From positions 1,351,001 through 1,415,000 of the forward strand of contig NZ_CP141266.1 in assembly GCF_030540775.2 (NCBI RefSeq): a stretch of DNA of 64,000 nt, read 5' to 3'. Each line of letters opens with the position of its first letter. The stretch's first letter is position 1. Source of the DNA: Flavivirga abyssicola (GTDB taxonomy: Bacteria; Bacteroidota; Bacteroidia; Flavobacteriales; Flavobacteriaceae). A program made the position numbers and the translations under genes. Of this stretch, positions 1 to 10,502 are shown one piece after another. The notes below the pieces were generated by a model. It was not told the origin of the DNA. It ran no database searches and worked only from the letters and a program-made list of their open reading frames with translations.

Positions 1-40
1 CCTATCTTGAGCTAAGACGAAAGGCAGGAATGACAATATT
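1..40. repeat. Partial dispersed intergenic repeat (aggaatgacaat type)
   Basis: The window opens inside an intergenic element ending in GGCAGGAATGACAATAT. The same ending closes a hairpin element near 59345 and resembles AGGAATGACA near 61270. It lies just past the end of the OmpA-family gene, a usual place for such palindromic Bacteroidota repeats. Only the right end is visible, so class and length are uncertain. Confidence 0.4.
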
Positions 41-1015
41 TTAATTTTCGTTTAACAGCTTAGATAGTTCATCTAATTTAGGAGTCAAAATCACCTCAAT
101 ACGTCTGTTTTTAGCTTTACCTGCAGCAGTCCCATTTGAAGCAATAGGAGCAAATTCACCACGACCAGCTGCTGTTAAATTTTCTGGATTTATAGACGTG
201 TTTTCTTTTAAAATTTTCACAATAGCCGTAGCACGTTTGGTTGATAAATCCCAGTTACCACTTAATTGTCCACTTCCTTTATAAGGTACATTATCTGTAT
301 GACCTTCTATTAAAACCGCTATGTCTGGATTATCACCTAGTACACTTCCTAATTGTTGTACAGCTCGTCGTCCTTCGGCACCAACAGCCCAACTACCTGA
401 TCCAAATAATAGTTTATTCTCCATAGACACATATACTTTTCCGTCGCGTTGCTCTACTGTTAATCCTTTACCTTCAAAATCTGTTAAAGCTCTAGAAATA
501 GCATTCTTTAATTGTGTCATCGCTGCATCTTTTGAAGCAATAACGCTCTCTAATTCTGCCACTCTATTCGATCTATCTTCTAATTCCTTTTTAAGTCTTG
601 CTAAACGCGCATTTTCGTCAGCTAACGCTTGTTCTTTTGCTTCTAATTTGGCTAATAGTTCTCTATTCTTTTTAGAATTTCTCGCTATGGCGCTAGAACT
701 ATTTTTTTCTAAAGCATCGTAAGAATTTTTTAAGTTATCGTAATTAGATTTAGAAGCTTTATAATCTGCTTGTAATTTATCGCGTTGTTGAACAGCTTCA
801 TCATAAGCTTTTTGAAGTTGTTTAAGTTCATTTTCTGCAGCATTTTTGGCACTTAAAAGCGCATCGTTTTCATTTGAAAGTTTTCTGTTTTCCTCTTTTA
901 AATCACCATATTTGTCTTCCAGTTCTTTATATATTTTTGGAGATACACAAGACACTAAAAACGTTAAAGTTAATACTGTTAATAAGATTTTTTTAATCAT
1001 TCCGTTTGGGTTCAT
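41..1015 (-). CDS. OmpA-family lipoprotein with coiled coil
   Basis: The 324-residue product has a lipoprotein signal (residues ~6-24, lipobox LVSC at ~20-23), a long charged coiled coil (~25-170) and a C-terminal OmpA-like peptidoglycan-binding domain (~195-315). The last carries the motifs GHTDN, NWDLSTKRA, GRGE and NRRIE typical of that fold. The protein is predicted to sit in the periplasm, lipid-anchored to the outer membrane and gripping peptidoglycan. The start could be Met1 (1015) or Met6 (1000); Met6 gives the more usual short lysine-rich n-region. It follows exonuclease III on the same strand after 29 bp. Family assignment is firm; exact role is not known. Confidence 0.9.
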   Translation of the reverse strand: MNPNGMIKKILLTVLTLTFLVSCVSPKIYKELEDKYGDLKEENRKLSNENDALLSAKNAAENELKQLQKAYDEAVQQRDKLQADYKASKSNYDNLKNSYDALEKNSSSAIARNSKKNRELLAKLEAKEQALADENARLARLKKELEDRSNRVAELESVIASKDAAMTQLKNAISRALTDFEGKGLTVEQRDGKVYVSMENKLLFGSGSWAVGAEGRRAVQQLGSVLGDNPDIAVLIEGHTDNVPYKGSGQLSGNWDLSTKRATAIVKILKENTSINPENLTAAGRGEFAPIASNGTAAGKAKNRRIEVILTPKLDELSKLLNEN

Positions 1016-1044
1016 TTGTTATTTACTTATTTATAAAATGTATT

Positions 1045-1806
1045 TTAATTATCTATTTCTACTAAAATTGGACAATGATCACTATGTACAGCTTCAGAGA
1101 GTATAACGGCTCTTTCTATTTTTTCTTGTAATGGTTCTGCAACCATGGCATAATCCAATCGCCAACCTTTGTTATTCGCACGGGCATTTGCTCGGTAACT
1201 CCACCAACTGTATTGCTGGGTTTCTGCATTTAAATATCTAAACGAGTCTATAAATCCACTATCAATAAAACGCCCTATCCACTCACGTTCTACTGGTAAA
1301 AATCCGGACACACCTTTCATTTTAGGGTTATGGATATCAATCTCTTCATGACAAATATTATAATCACCACAAACAACAAGATTAGGCCGCTCTTTTTTAA
1401 GATTGTTTATATAATCTTGAAACATGTCCATGTATTCTAACTTATGATTTAAACGTGCATCATTGGTTCCCGATGGTAAATACAAACTCATAACAGATAC
1501 ACCATTAAAATCAGCACGTATATTTCTACCTTCAAAATCCATAGATTCAATGCCTGTACCGTATTCTATATGATTTGGTTCTGTCTTGCTTAGAATTGCA
1601 ACTCCGCTATACCCCTTTTTTTGAGCACTAAACCAATAATTATATTTATAACCTGCTTCCACAAAAACATCTAAATCTAACTGCTCTTTTAATGCCTTTA
1701 TTTCTTGTAAGCAAATAACATCTGGATTAGCACTTTTTAACCAATCTACAAAGCCTTTGTTTATTGCCGCCCGAATGCCGTTTACATTATATGATATAAT
1801 TTTCAT
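1045..1806 (-). CDS. xth: Exodeoxyribonuclease III (AP endonuclease)
   Basis: A 253-residue endonuclease/exonuclease/phosphatase-fold enzyme of the ExoIII/ExoA group, which cuts DNA at abasic sites and trims 3' ends in base-excision repair. Visible motifs are SYNVNGIRA at the N terminus, LQEIKA (metal-binding Glu near 35), CGDYNICHEEIDIHNPK in the middle, the Trp-Arg-x-Asp-Tyr motif (GWRLDYAMV) and the terminal SDHCPI with catalytic Asp-His. Length fits the family. The start ATG at 1806 immediately precedes MKIISYNVNG, as in homologues. It is cytoplasmic and probably housekeeping. Confidence 0.95.
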   Translation of the reverse strand: MKIISYNVNGIRAAINKGFVDWLKSANPDVICLQEIKALKEQLDLDVFVEAGYKYNYWFSAQKKGYSGVAILSKTEPNHIEYGTGIESMDFEGRNIRADFNGVSVMSLYLPSGTNDARLNHKLEYMDMFQDYINNLKKERPNLVVCGDYNICHEEIDIHNPKMKGVSGFLPVEREWIGRFIDSGFIDSFRYLNAETQQYSWWSYRANARANNKGWRLDYAMVAEPLQEKIERAVILSEAVHSDHCPILVEIDN

Positions 1807-2093
1807 TAGTTTATGGTTCTTGTTGTAATTATTTGCTGTAATTCACATAGTAAAATATTTTGACAAGTATCAAAATCGTTAATTATGCGCATTTCATCTA
1901 GCTAAAATAAATAATACGTTACTTTTACGCTATCAAATAAAAATTTATTTTTATTCAAATTCCCTTTTTATTGTGAAAGACAAGCTTATAATATATTTTC
2001 AAGTTTCCTTGAAGGCATTATATTAGTTATTACAACAGGTTTAACGAATTATATTAACAAAATATTTTAAACTATTTGCAGTTTAAGTATATA
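1807..2093. other. Divergent intergenic region
   Basis: This stretch separates the xth gene (leftward) from the large outer-membrane protein gene (rightward), so both promoters should lie here. It is very AT-rich. I see no gene, RNA or strong hairpin in it, and no clean TTG/TAnnTTTG promoter pair that I would commit to. Confidence 0.5.
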
Positions 2094-5000
2094 ATGAAGT
2101 TTATTACATCAATTCTTATATTTTTAATTGGTTTTTGTGGATTTACTCAAGAGCCCGTTTCAAACTATAAAACTATAAAGGTTGCTGTAAAAAACCTTAT
2201 TCGTATTGACAGCGTAAGTATAAATTCTGGCGCATTCTCAATAAGAAAAAAAGATAACACAATTATTGACTCAACTTTCTATTCAGTCGATTTTGCCAAA
2301 GCTGTTCTTACTTTTAAAAAGCCTATTGAAACTGATTCAATCATTATCAACTATTTAAGGTTTCCTGATTTTTTAACTAAGACCTACCAGCAATTGGATG
2401 AGGGTATTATTGTTGAAAACAATGAAAATCTCAAAAAATTATATAAACTGTCTAAACCAAACGATTCGAAGAATTTCACGCCTTTTGATGGTTTAACCAC
2501 TTCTGGAAGTATTTCAAGAGGCGTTACTATTGGAAACAACCAAAATTCGGTTTTAAATAGTGAATTAGACCTTCAAATAACAGGGAAACTTAATGATAAG
2601 GTCTCCCTTAGGGCATCTATACAGGATGCTAATATTCCGTTACAAGAAAGTGGTTATTCACAGCGATTAGATGAATTCGACCAGGTTTTTATTGAATTGT
2701 TTAGCGATCGTTGGAATGTTAGGGCTGGTGATATAGATTTACTGAATACAGATTCTTATTTCGCAAGTTTTTCTAAACGTGTTCAAGGCTTATCTGTTAA
2801 GGCTAGGTTAGGAGATGAAGATTCTCAAACCAATTTGTTTGCTTCTGGAGCTATTGTGCGTGGACAGTTTACAAGAAGCCAGTTTACAGCACAAGAGGGT
2901 AATCAAGGCCCTTACAAATTACAAGGACAGAATGGTGAATTATTTGTGCTAATTGTATCGGGTAGCGAAACGGTTTACGTAAATGGTGTTGCCGTAAAAC
3001 GTGGTGAGGATCAGGATTATATTATAGATTATAATGCTGGAGAAATTATATTCAACGCTACGTACCCTATTACTTCTGAAATGAGAATTACTGTCGATTA
3101 TCAATTTAGCGAACGTAATTATTCACGCTTTGTAGCGTATGGGGGCGGACGATTTGAAAGCGACAAACTAAAAATTGGCGTTTCTGTTTATTCTGAAAAT
3201 GATGCAAAAAATCAACCGCTTCAACAAAACTTATCCGAAGAACAGGTACAGGTATTATCTAATGCTGGGGATGATAGAAGTTTGATGGTAGCTCCCTCTG
3301 AAATTCAAGAAACTTTAAACGAAAATAGAATTTTATATAAGAAAGAACTCATTGGTGGCGTAGAAGCTTTTGTTTTTTCGAATAGTCCTGATGATGAATT
3401 ATATCGGGTTACTTTTACATTAGTTGGCGACAATCAGGGTGACTACATTTTAAGCAATACAACGGCTATTAATAATATTTATGAATTTGTGGGAATTTCT
3501 CAAGGGAATTATGCCCCCATTGTTCAATTAGTTGCTCCTACTAAGCTTCAAATTGCTGTAATAAATGGACATTATAAGCCATCAGAAAAAACCAATATTA
3601 TTTTTGAAGCTTCCGGTAGTAAAAATGATTTAAACTTATTTTCAGGTTTAAATGATGATGATAACGATGGTTTTGCTGGTAAATTAAATATTGAACAGAA
3701 GCTTATAAAAAATGATAGTCTTTGGAGTTTAAGTGCTTTTGCTAATACCGATTATATTCAGGAAAACTTCAAAACCATTGAGCGTTTATATAATGCTGAG
3801 TTTAACCGCGATTGGAACTTAGAATTACCTTCTGGAAATCAAACCGTAATAAACTTAGGGGATCAAGTTTTATTAAACTCTGGTTTTCGGTTTTTTCATC
3901 CCGAAAAAGGTATTGTCAACTATCAATTTGAGCATTTAGGTTACTCTGAAAACTTTAATGGGAATAGGCATGTTGCCAATCTAAATTTGCGTCTAAATAA
4001 GTTTAGCATCTCATCTTATTCTAGTTTTTTAAATGCCAATTCTAATAGTAATACCTCAACATTTTTAAGGTCTTATAATCGTATTACTTATGGTATGCAA
4101 AAAAGCTGGTTAGGAAGTATAATAGCTATTGAAGACAATGAACAAAAAGATATTTCAACCGAGACATTAACACCTTTAAGTCAGAAATTTAAATCCTACG
4201 AAGTATTTGTTGGAGTTGGTGATAGCACCAAAGTTTTTGCCGAAATAGGATATAAAAACCGAGTAAATGATAGTATAAGAAATAATGAATTACAAAAAGT
4301 AAATACTTCCAATACATTCTATTTAGATTCGCGGTTAGTCAAAAATGAAAATACGAACCTATCTTTATATGCTAATTATAGAACTTTAAAAAATGAAGAT
4401 AGTGAGATTGAAGATGAACGCTCTATAAATTCCAGACTACAATTTAATCAAAAGCTTTTTAAGCAAATTGTGCAGTGGAATACCATTTTTGAAACGAATT
4501 CTGGAACATTGCCCCAGCAAGATTTCACTTATGTTGAAGTTGAAGCAGGGCAAGGTACATATACCTGGATTGATTATAACGAAAATGGCATTCAGGAACT
4601 TGAAGAGTTTGAAATTGCTCAATTTCAAGATCAAGGGAAATACATAAGAGTCCTTTTACCTAATCGAGTTTTTATAAAAACACATCAAAACAGGCTAAGT
4701 CAAACACTCACAATTAACCCTTCTCAATGGGCTGTTAGTAAAAGTAAATCAAAAAAATTCTGGTCTCATTTTTATAATCAAACCAGTTATTTAATTGATA
4801 GAAAGATACGACGAGAGGGTAATAGCTTTAATCTTAACCCTTTTGAAAATAATGAAGCGGGTCAGTTAGGGTTGCAATTAAATTTTAGAAATGTTTTGTT
4901 TTTTAATAGAGGTAAACAACATTACACAACGTCTTATACTTATCTTGATAATTCAACCCGAAATATTCTATCTGTTGGATTCATTGAAAACGGATTAAAA

Positions 5001-5516
5001 AGTCATCAACTCAATTTCAATCATAAAATTGCCGAAAGTTGGTTAATAAGTATACTTTCATCTTTTAACACGAATGAAAGTATTAGCGAAAACTTTGCAA
5101 GTAAAAATTATAATTTTGAAGAGCAGTTGCTTAATCCAAAATTGTCTTATTTATTTAATGACAATTCCAGTTTTGATATATTTTATCAGTATGCAAGCAA
5201 AAATAATACGATAGGGAACCTAGAGTCTTTAGAACAACAAAAATATGGTGCGTCTTTTACTTTAGCCAATAGTCAAAAAAGTGCTATAAATGGTGAGTTT
5301 AATTATTTCTCAAATATCTTTAATGGTAACCCCAACACACCTGTTGCTTATCAAATGTTAGAAGGGTTACAGCCTGGTAAAAATTTTACATGGACCCTAC
5401 TAGCTCAAAAAAAACTAACTGCTTTTCTCGATCTTAATTTAAGTTATTTCGGAAGAAAAACAGAAACCAGCAAAACCATACATACTGGGGCTATTCAATT
5501 AAAAGCCTATTTCTAA
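2094..5516 (+). CDS. Large outer-membrane beta-barrel-like protein, unknown function
   Basis: A product of about 1140 residues beginning with a clear Sec signal peptide (MKFITSILIFLIGFCGFTQ). The start is placed at the ATG at 2094 because an upstream in-frame TTG would only add residues before the signal peptide. The body is rich in alternating aromatic and polar strands, with phrases such as GVTIGNNQNSVLNSELDLQ, DRWNVRAGDIDLL and NGIQELEEFEIAQFQDQGKY that recur in long flavobacterial surface proteins. The chain ends in a hydrophobic-aromatic strand (GAIQLKAYF), as outer-membrane barrels do. I do not know its substrate or partner. It ends tail-to-tail with the M28 peptidase gene, overlapping by 4 bp. 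Confidence 0.8.
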   Translation: MKFITSILIFLIGFCGFTQEPVSNYKTIKVAVKNLIRIDSVSINSGAFSIRKKDNTIIDSTFYSVDFAKAVLTFKKPIETDSIIINYLRFPDFLTKTYQQLDEGIIVENNENLKKLYKLSKPNDSKNFTPFDGLTTSGSISRGVTIGNNQNSVLNSELDLQITGKLNDKVSLRASIQDANIPLQESGYSQRLDEFDQVFIELFSDRWNVRAGDIDLLNTDSYFASFSKRVQGLSVKARLGDEDSQTNLFASGAIVRGQFTRSQFTAQEGNQGPYKLQGQNGELFVLIVSGSETVYVNGVAVKRGEDQDYIIDYNAGEIIFNATYPITSEMRITVDYQFSERNYSRFVAYGGGRFESDKLKIGVSVYSENDAKNQPLQQNLSEEQVQVLSNAGDDRSLMVAPSEIQETLNENRILYKKELIGGVEAFVFSNSPDDELYRVTFTLVGDNQGDYILSNTTAINNIYEFVGISQGNYAPIVQLVAPTKLQIAVINGHYKPSEKTNIIFEASGSKNDLNLFSGLNDDDNDGFAGKLNIEQKLIKNDSLWSLSAFANTDYIQENFKTIERLYNAEFNRDWNLELPSGNQTVINLGDQVLLNSGFRFFHPEKGIVNYQFEHLGYSENFNGNRHVANLNLRLNKFSISSYSSFLNANSNSNTSTFLRSYNRITYGMQKSWLGSIIAIEDNEQKDISTETLTPLSQKFKSYEVFVGVGDSTKVFAEIGYKNRVNDSIRNNELQKVNTSNTFYLDSRLVKNENTNLSLYANYRTLKNEDSEIEDERSINSRLQFNQKLFKQIVQWNTIFETNSGTLPQQDFTYVEVEAGQGTYTWIDYNENGIQELEEFEIAQFQDQGKYIRVLLPNRVFIKTHQNRLSQTLTINPSQWAVSKSKSKKFWSHFYNQTSYLIDRKIRREGNSFNLNPFENNEAGQLGLQLNFRNVLFFNRGKQHYTTSYTYLDNSTRNILSVGFIENGLKSHQLNFNHKIAESWLISILSSFNTNESISENFASKNYNFEEQLLNPKLSYLFNDNSSFDIFYQYASKNNTIGNLESLEQQKYGASFTLANSQKSAINGEFNYFSNIFNGNPNTPVAYQMLEGLQPGKNFTWTLLAQKKLTAFLDLNLSYFGRKTETSKTIHTGAIQLKAYF

Positions 5517-6430
5517 AATCTTAAGTTATCTATTTTTTCAAAAACTGAAACAATAACTTTTACAGCTTCTATATAAAATTCTGGATGAATGTTTTCATAA
5601 TCATCTGTAGGTTCATGGTAATCATTATGATCTTCTACCCCAAAGTATAAAAATGGAATACCTTTTTTATAAAAATTCATATGATCCGATGAATAGGTCC
5701 AGTTCTCTAAAGCGTCACTATCATTATGCCCTTCTATGAGTTTAATTTTCTTAGAGTGTTGATAATAGCTAACCGCATGTTTCAATTTTTTGTTACGTTC
5801 TGTTCCAACCACATATAATTCATTCTTTTCACTCCTACCAATCATATCCATATTGATATTTACTTTGATGTTTTTTAATGGAATAATCGGATTTTTCACA
5901 AAGTGTTTTGATCCTAGTAGCCCCAATTCTTCACCATCAAATGCTGCTAAAATAACTGAATACTTTGGTGGATTATTTTTAAAATATTCACCAAAACCAA
6001 ACAATGCGCTTAATCCGGAAGCATTATCATCGGCGCCATTGTAAATCTCCCCTTTTTTAATCCCTTCATGGTCATAATGTGCACTAATAACTATATACTC
6101 ATCAGGGTTTTTGGTGCCTTTTATTAGCCCTAGAATATTTATTGCCTGATATTCTTTTTGTTTTTTTACAAACAAAAATGCTTGCTCGTAGCCTTTTCCT
6201 AATGGTTGAACATTTAGCGAATGAAACTGATTTATGATATATTTTCTAGTTTTTAAGGCCCCTCTAGTCCCTGTTCTTCTACCTTCGAAAGCATCAGATG
6301 ACAACGATTTTAAATGCTTTAACATAGATTCTCCACAAAAGGAACTAGCTTCTTTTTCACATATTTGTGAATTAACATGTATACATATGAAGTGACATAG
6401 CAGGCATAGGGCGATCAATTTTATTTTCAT
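5513..6430 (-). CDS. M28-family zinc aminopeptidase, secreted
   Basis: 305 residues with an N-terminal signal peptide (residues 1-21). The co-catalytic two-zinc site of the M28 family is complete: AHYDH (His), NGADDNASG (bridging Asp), AAFDGEELGLLGS (catalytic Glu-Glu), NMDMIGR (Asp) and a late His in DYHEPTDDY. The enzyme is expected to remove N-terminal amino acids from peptides in the periplasm or outside the cell. Start is the ATG at 6430, directly before the signal peptide. The gene lies downstream of the sdh terminator, so it is probably transcribed on its own. Confidence 0.88.
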   Translation of the reverse strand: MKIKLIALCLLCHFICIHVNSQICEKEASSFCGESMLKHLKSLSSDAFEGRRTGTRGALKTRKYIINQFHSLNVQPLGKGYEQAFLFVKKQKEYQAINILGLIKGTKNPDEYIVISAHYDHEGIKKGEIYNGADDNASGLSALFGFGEYFKNNPPKYSVILAAFDGEELGLLGSKHFVKNPIIPLKNIKVNINMDMIGRSEKNELYVVGTERNKKLKHAVSYYQHSKKIKLIEGHNDSDALENWTYSSDHMNFYKKGIPFLYFGVEDHNDYHEPTDDYENIHPEFYIEAVKVIVSVFEKIDNLRF

Positions 6431-6464
6431 CTACTAGATTTAATTTCTTAAATCTAAACAAAAA

Positions 6465-6486
6465 AACCCAAGCATGAGCCTGGGTT
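6465..6486 (-). terminator. Rho-independent terminator of the sdh operon
   Basis: Arms AACCCA and TGGGTT plus inner GC pairs form a hairpin just downstream of the sdhB stop. On the minus strand it is followed by a run of T (plus-strand A run at 6459-6466). Confidence 0.75.
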
Positions 6487-6517
6487 CTTAAATTTTAAGA
6501 TATGTATAACTAAAATA

Positions 6518-7261
6518 CTATGATATATTAGCTTTCATTAACTCGCGATTCATTCTAGCAATGTTATCTAAAGAAATCCCTTTAGGGCATTCAATTTCAC
6601 AAGCACCTGTATTTGTACAGTTACCAAAACCTTCTAAATCCATTTGAGCAACCATGTTTTTAACACGATCTGCTGCTTCTACTTGTCCTTGAGGTAATAA
6701 TGCGTATTGCGATACTTTTGCACCTACAAACAACATCGCGGATGAGTTTTTACAAGTTGCAACACAAGCCCCGCAACCAATACACGTAGCAGCATCCATG
6801 GCTTCATCAGCCGCATGTTTTGAAATAGGAATTGCGTTTGCATCTTGAGTATTTCCTGAAGTATTTACAGAAATATATCCTCCAGCTTGCTGAATACGCT
6901 CGAAAGCCATTCTGTCTACTACTAAATCTTTTATTACGGGAAATGCTGCTGCTCTAAATGGTTCGATAGTAATGGTATCGCCATCATTAAACATACGCAT
7001 GTGTAATTGACAGGTTGTTATACCTCTATCTGGGCCATGAGCTTCTCCATTAATGTACATAGAACACATTCCGCAAATACCTTCGCGACAATCATGATCG
7101 AATGCTACAGGATCTTCGCCAGAATTCACCAATTGCTCATTCAAAACATCCATCATTTCTAAAAAAGACATATGCTCTGAAATATCAGTAACTTTATAAT
7201 CGACCATTTGACCCTTTGCATTTGAGTCTTTTTGTCTCCAAATTTTAAGTGTTAAATTCAT
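6518..7261 (-). CDS. sdhB: Succinate dehydrogenase iron-sulfur subunit
   Basis: 247 residues; carries electrons from the flavoprotein SdhA to the membrane cytochrome SdhC in complex II. The N-terminal plant-ferredoxin-like domain has the [2Fe-2S] cysteines in [12 protein letters not shown] and TTCQLH. The C-terminal domain has the [4Fe-4S] motif [13 protein letters not shown] and the third-cluster cysteines in [14 protein letters not shown]. Length and order match the Bacteroidota b558-type enzyme. It is last of sdhC-sdhA-sdhB but is separated from sdhA by a frameshifted four-helix-bundle gene and about 480 bp, which is unusual for this operon. Confidence 0.97.
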   Translation of the reverse strand: MNLTLKIWRQKDSNAKGQMVDYKVTDISEHMSFLEMMDVLNEQLVNSGEDPVAFDHDCREGICGMCSMYINGEAHGPDRGITTCQLHMRMFNDGDTITIEPFRAAAFPVIKDLVVDRMAFERIQQAGGYISVNTSGNTQDANAIPISKHAADEAMDAATCIGCGACVATCKNSSAMLFVGAKVSQYALLPQGQVEAADRVKNMVAQMDLEGFGNCTNTGACEIECPKGISLDNIARMNRELMKANIS

Positions 7262-7342
7262 TTTCTTTTAGTTATTTGGTTATTGAGTTATTTGGCTATT
7301 GAACAATAGTTTTATGATACAATTTCTATTAACTTAATAACT

Positions 7343-7721
7343 TTATTTTTCTTTTTGATTCTTTAAATATTTAATATATCCATTTAAAATCAAAAGCGTT
7401 TTATTATGTATTATTCTTAATTCATTTAAATTTTTCTTCTGAAATGTAGCCTTCATCAAAAGCTATAATTCCATGATCAAGAGTTTCAAACAAAGAACCT
7501 CTCGCTATCCTACAAAACTGAATGTTCTCTTGAAAATGAAATCTTCCATAACTTTCAGAAATATTATTTCCAATAGAACGTGATGAACGTTTAATTTGAT
7601 CTATTAAAGCAAATTTCTCAGAATTAGGGATCTTAGTAATTATTTGGTTTTTTACAAATAATCTTAAATTCCTCGCTTCTTTCCAACAAGCCAATTCTTC
7701 AAAAGATTTAAAATTAGTCAC
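7343..7721 (-). pseudogene. Four-helix-bundle (23S rRNA IVS-type) protein, frameshifted
   Basis: The intact frame (7422-7721) gives 99 residues beginning MTNFKSFEELACWKEARNL and containing IDQIKRSSRSIGNNISESYGR, the signature of the S23-type four-helix-bundle family. It stops after ISEEKFK. Shifting by one base just before the stop continues the family C terminus (ELRIIHNKTLLILNGYIKYL then KNQKEK) to a stop at 7343-7345. Together that makes about 125 residues, the same as the second copy at 36953 (126). So a single extra base, probably an A in the AAATTTAAATG tract, has broken the gene. It sits inside the sdh operon. A sequencing error cannot be excluded. Function of free-standing members is unknown. 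Confidence 0.8.
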
Positions 7722-7745
7722 CCAAAATAACTAAATAATTAATAA

Positions 7746-9758
7746 CTATTTATAAGATCTCTGCTTCAATTCAATGTCTTTAAATTCTAATTCTTCTTTA
7801 TGTAAAACTGCATCGGCAGGTTCTCCTTTATATTCCCATGCAGAAACAAATGCAAAATCTTTATCATTACGCTTAGCTTCTCCTTTTTGAGGGCCGTCTA
7901 ATTCAACAGACTCTTCTCTAAAGTGACCTCCACAAGATTCTTCACGTACTAAAGCGTCTTTTGCAAATAATTCACCTAATTCTAAGAAATCGGCAACACG
8001 ACTAGCTTTTTCAAGTTCAGGGTTCATTTCATTTGCACTTCCCGGTACTTTAACTTCTTTCCAGAACTCTTCACGAATGGCTTTAATTTCAGCCATAGCT
8101 TCATTAAGTCCTTTTTCATTACGTGCCATACCTACTTTATCCCACATAACTTTTCCAAGTCGTTTGTGGAAGTGATCTACAGATTTTGTTCCTTTATTGT
8201 TAATGAAGAAATCGATACGGTCTTTTACTTCTTTTTCAGCTTCTTCAAACTCCTTAGTATCTGTTGGTATTTTTCCGGTTCTAATATCATCCGATAAATA
8301 ATCACCTATTGTATAAGGCAATACAAAATAGCCGTCTGCTAAACCTTGCATTAATGCCGAAGCACCAAGTCTGTTTGCTCCATGATCTGAGAAATTAGCC
8401 TCACCAATACAGTACAGTCCTTCAACAGTAGTCATTAAGTTATAGTCAACCCAAATACCTCCCATTGTATAGTGGGTTGCTGGATAAATCATCATAGGTG
8501 TTTTGTATGGATTCTCATCAACAATTTTCTCATACATTTGGAATAAGTTTCCATATTTGGCTTCAACGATAGCCTGCCCTAGTTCGTATATTTTTTCTTC
8601 AGAAGGGTTATTTATATTTAGAATTTTTGCCTGTTCTTTTCCGTAACGTTCTATAGCAGCAGCAAAATCTAAATAAACAGCTTCTCCTGTTGCATTTACT
8701 CCAAAACCTTCATCACAACGTTCTTTCGCAGCTCTTGAAGCTACATCACGAGGCACTAAGTTTCCAAATGCAGGATAACGTCTTTCTAAATAATAATCTC
8801 TATCTTCTTCAGCTAAATCGGTTGGTTTCAATTTACCCTGCTGAATGGCTTGAGCATCTTCAATTTTCTTTGGAACCCAAATGCGACCATCGTTACGTAG
8901 AGATTCAGACATCAATGTTAATTTAGACTGATAATCTCCTGAACGCGGAATACATGTTGGGTGAATTTGTGTGTAACACGGATTTGCGAAATACGCTCCT
9001 TTTTTATGAATTTTCCAAGCAGCTGTGGCATTACTTCCCATAGCGTTTGTTGATAAGAAATATACATTTCCATAACCTCCAGTAGCTATTACAACAGCAT
9101 GTGCCGAGTGTCTTTCTATTTCACCAGTAATTAAATTACGAGTGATAATACCTCTTGCTTTCCCATCTACTTTTACAACATCAAGCATTTCATGACGGTT
9201 AAACATCTCAATTTTACCACGAGCAATTTGTCTATTCATTGCTGAATAAGCTCCCAATAATAATTGTTGTCCTGTTTGCCCTTTAGCATAAAAAGTTCTT
9301 GATACTAATACACCACCAAACGAACGATTATCTAATAACCCGCCATAATCACGCGCAAAAGGAACCCCTTGTGCGACACATTGATCAATAATATTTGCAG
9401 ATACCTCAGCTAAACGATGCACGTTTGCTTCACGCGAACGATAATCGCCACCTTTTACGGTATCATAAAATAATCTATATGTTGAATCACCATCTCCTTG
9501 ATAGTTTTTTGCAGCATTAATACCTCCTTGAGCAGCAATAGAATGCGCACGCCTTGGAGAATCTTGATAAGCAAATGCTTTTACATTATATCCTAGCTCT
9601 GCTAGAGTAGCGGCAGCCGAGCCACCTGCTAAACCAGTTCCTACGACAATAACATCTATATGACGTTTATTAGCAGGGTTTACTAAGTCGATATGATTTT
9701 TATAATCTGTCCATTTATCTTTAATTGGACCTTTTGGTACTTTTGAATCTAAAGCCAT
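7746..9758 (-). CDS. sdhA: Succinate dehydrogenase flavoprotein subunit
   Basis: 670 residues; oxidises succinate to fumarate using covalently bound FAD. The N terminus has the dinucleotide-binding motif [20 protein letters not shown] and the FAD-attachment region [20 protein letters not shown]. Later are [20 protein letters not shown] and [20 protein letters not shown], all conserved in the family. The length is that of the Bacteroidota/epsilon-type enzyme, longer than the proteobacterial one. It lies 16 bp downstream of sdhC in the same operon. The ATG at 9758 is the only sensible start. Confidence 0.98.
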   Translation of the reverse strand: MALDSKVPKGPIKDKWTDYKNHIDLVNPANKRHIDVIVVGTGLAGGSAAATLAELGYNVKAFAYQDSPRRAHSIAAQGGINAAKNYQGDGDSTYRLFYDTVKGGDYRSREANVHRLAEVSANIIDQCVAQGVPFARDYGGLLDNRSFGGVLVSRTFYAKGQTGQQLLLGAYSAMNRQIARGKIEMFNRHEMLDVVKVDGKARGIITRNLITGEIERHSAHAVVIATGGYGNVYFLSTNAMGSNATAAWKIHKKGAYFANPCYTQIHPTCIPRSGDYQSKLTLMSESLRNDGRIWVPKKIEDAQAIQQGKLKPTDLAEEDRDYYLERRYPAFGNLVPRDVASRAAKERCDEGFGVNATGEAVYLDFAAAIERYGKEQAKILNINNPSEEKIYELGQAIVEAKYGNLFQMYEKIVDENPYKTPMMIYPATHYTMGGIWVDYNLMTTVEGLYCIGEANFSDHGANRLGASALMQGLADGYFVLPYTIGDYLSDDIRTGKIPTDTKEFEEAEKEVKDRIDFFINNKGTKSVDHFHKRLGKVMWDKVGMARNEKGLNEAMAEIKAIREEFWKEVKVPGSANEMNPELEKASRVADFLELGELFAKDALVREESCGGHFREESVELDGPQKGEAKRNDKDFAFVSAWEYKGEPADAVLHKEELEFKDIELKQRSYK

Positions 9759-9774
9759 ACTAAACTATTTAAGA

Positions 9775-10446
9775 TTAATGGTTAAGGTGATGATAAAGTG
9801 CAATTATTATAAATCCTAGCGGAATAACAATCGAGTATACTTTTCCAAATGTTTGTAATGCTTTTTTACGTCCAGCTGTAGCTCCTACCGATTGGAATGC
9901 TGATGTAAATCCGTGCAGTAAGTGTAACGCTAAGAGTATAAATGCAACAACATAGGCACCTACTCTGGCTGGACTTAAAAACTTGTGTTGCAATTCGTGG
10001 AAATATCTAAAACTTCCATCATGCATTCCAGACATGTCACCTTGAATGTATTTATTATTTATTTCCGGAAACCAGAAATCTATAAAATGAAGTACAATAA
10101 AAGCTAATATTACTAGCCCACTGTAAATCATATTTCTACTCATCCAAGTAGAGTTTGCTGCACCATTATTTTTGGCGTATGCAACGCCATTCGCTTTTTT
10201 GTTCTTAATTTCTAATACGAACCCCATTACAAAATGAAATACAACACCAAATATTAACACTGGTTGTAAAGCAAATTGAACTAGAGGATTTGTTCCCATA
10301 AAATGAGATAGCTCATTAAAAACATCTTCACTAAATAAAGATGTTATATTTACTGCTAAATGTATTATTAAGAAAAACATGAGGAAGAAAGCAGAAAGTG
10401 CCATTGCAACTTTTCTTCCAATCGAAGATTTAAAAAATCCACCCAT
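9775..10446 (-). CDS. sdhC: Succinate dehydrogenase cytochrome b subunit
   Basis: 223 residues with five hydrophobic segments (about 11-35, 60-80, 105-125, 155-180, 200-220) and histidines placed for two hemes (HLAVNI, HFVMGF, HFIDF, HLLHGF). This is the single-subunit cytochrome b558 anchor found in Bacteroidota, which passes electrons to menaquinone. It is the first gene of sdhCAB. Start is the ATG at 10446, about 25 bp below a consensus promoter. Confidence 0.95.
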   Translation of the reverse strand: MGGFFKSSIGRKVAMALSAFFLMFFLIIHLAVNITSLFSEDVFNELSHFMGTNPLVQFALQPVLIFGVVFHFVMGFVLEIKNKKANGVAYAKNNGAANSTWMSRNMIYSGLVILAFIVLHFIDFWFPEINNKYIQGDMSGMHDGSFRYFHELQHKFLSPARVGAYVVAFILLALHLLHGFTSAFQSVGATAGRKKALQTFGKVYSIVIPLGFIIIALYHHLNH

Positions 10447-10471
10447 TATTTTGAAGTTATTTTTGTTTTTA

Positions 10472-10502
10472 CAAAGGTAAGTTAGGATGAAGTTTTAGAC
10501 AA
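10472..10502 (-). promoter_or_regulatory. Promoter of the sdhCAB operon
   Basis: On the minus strand the Bacteroidota -7 element TACCTTTG (10472-10479) is preceded, after 20 bases, by TTG (10500-10502). Both sequence and spacing fit the Bacteroidota sigma consensus (TTG, about 19-21 bases, TAnnTTTG). It lies about 25 bp upstream of the sdhC start. Confidence 0.7.

Noticed and set aside
321-722. 133-codon frame opposite the OmpA-family gene
   Set aside because: It is the antisense shadow of the coiled-coil and OmpA coding region, with no start context or family features.
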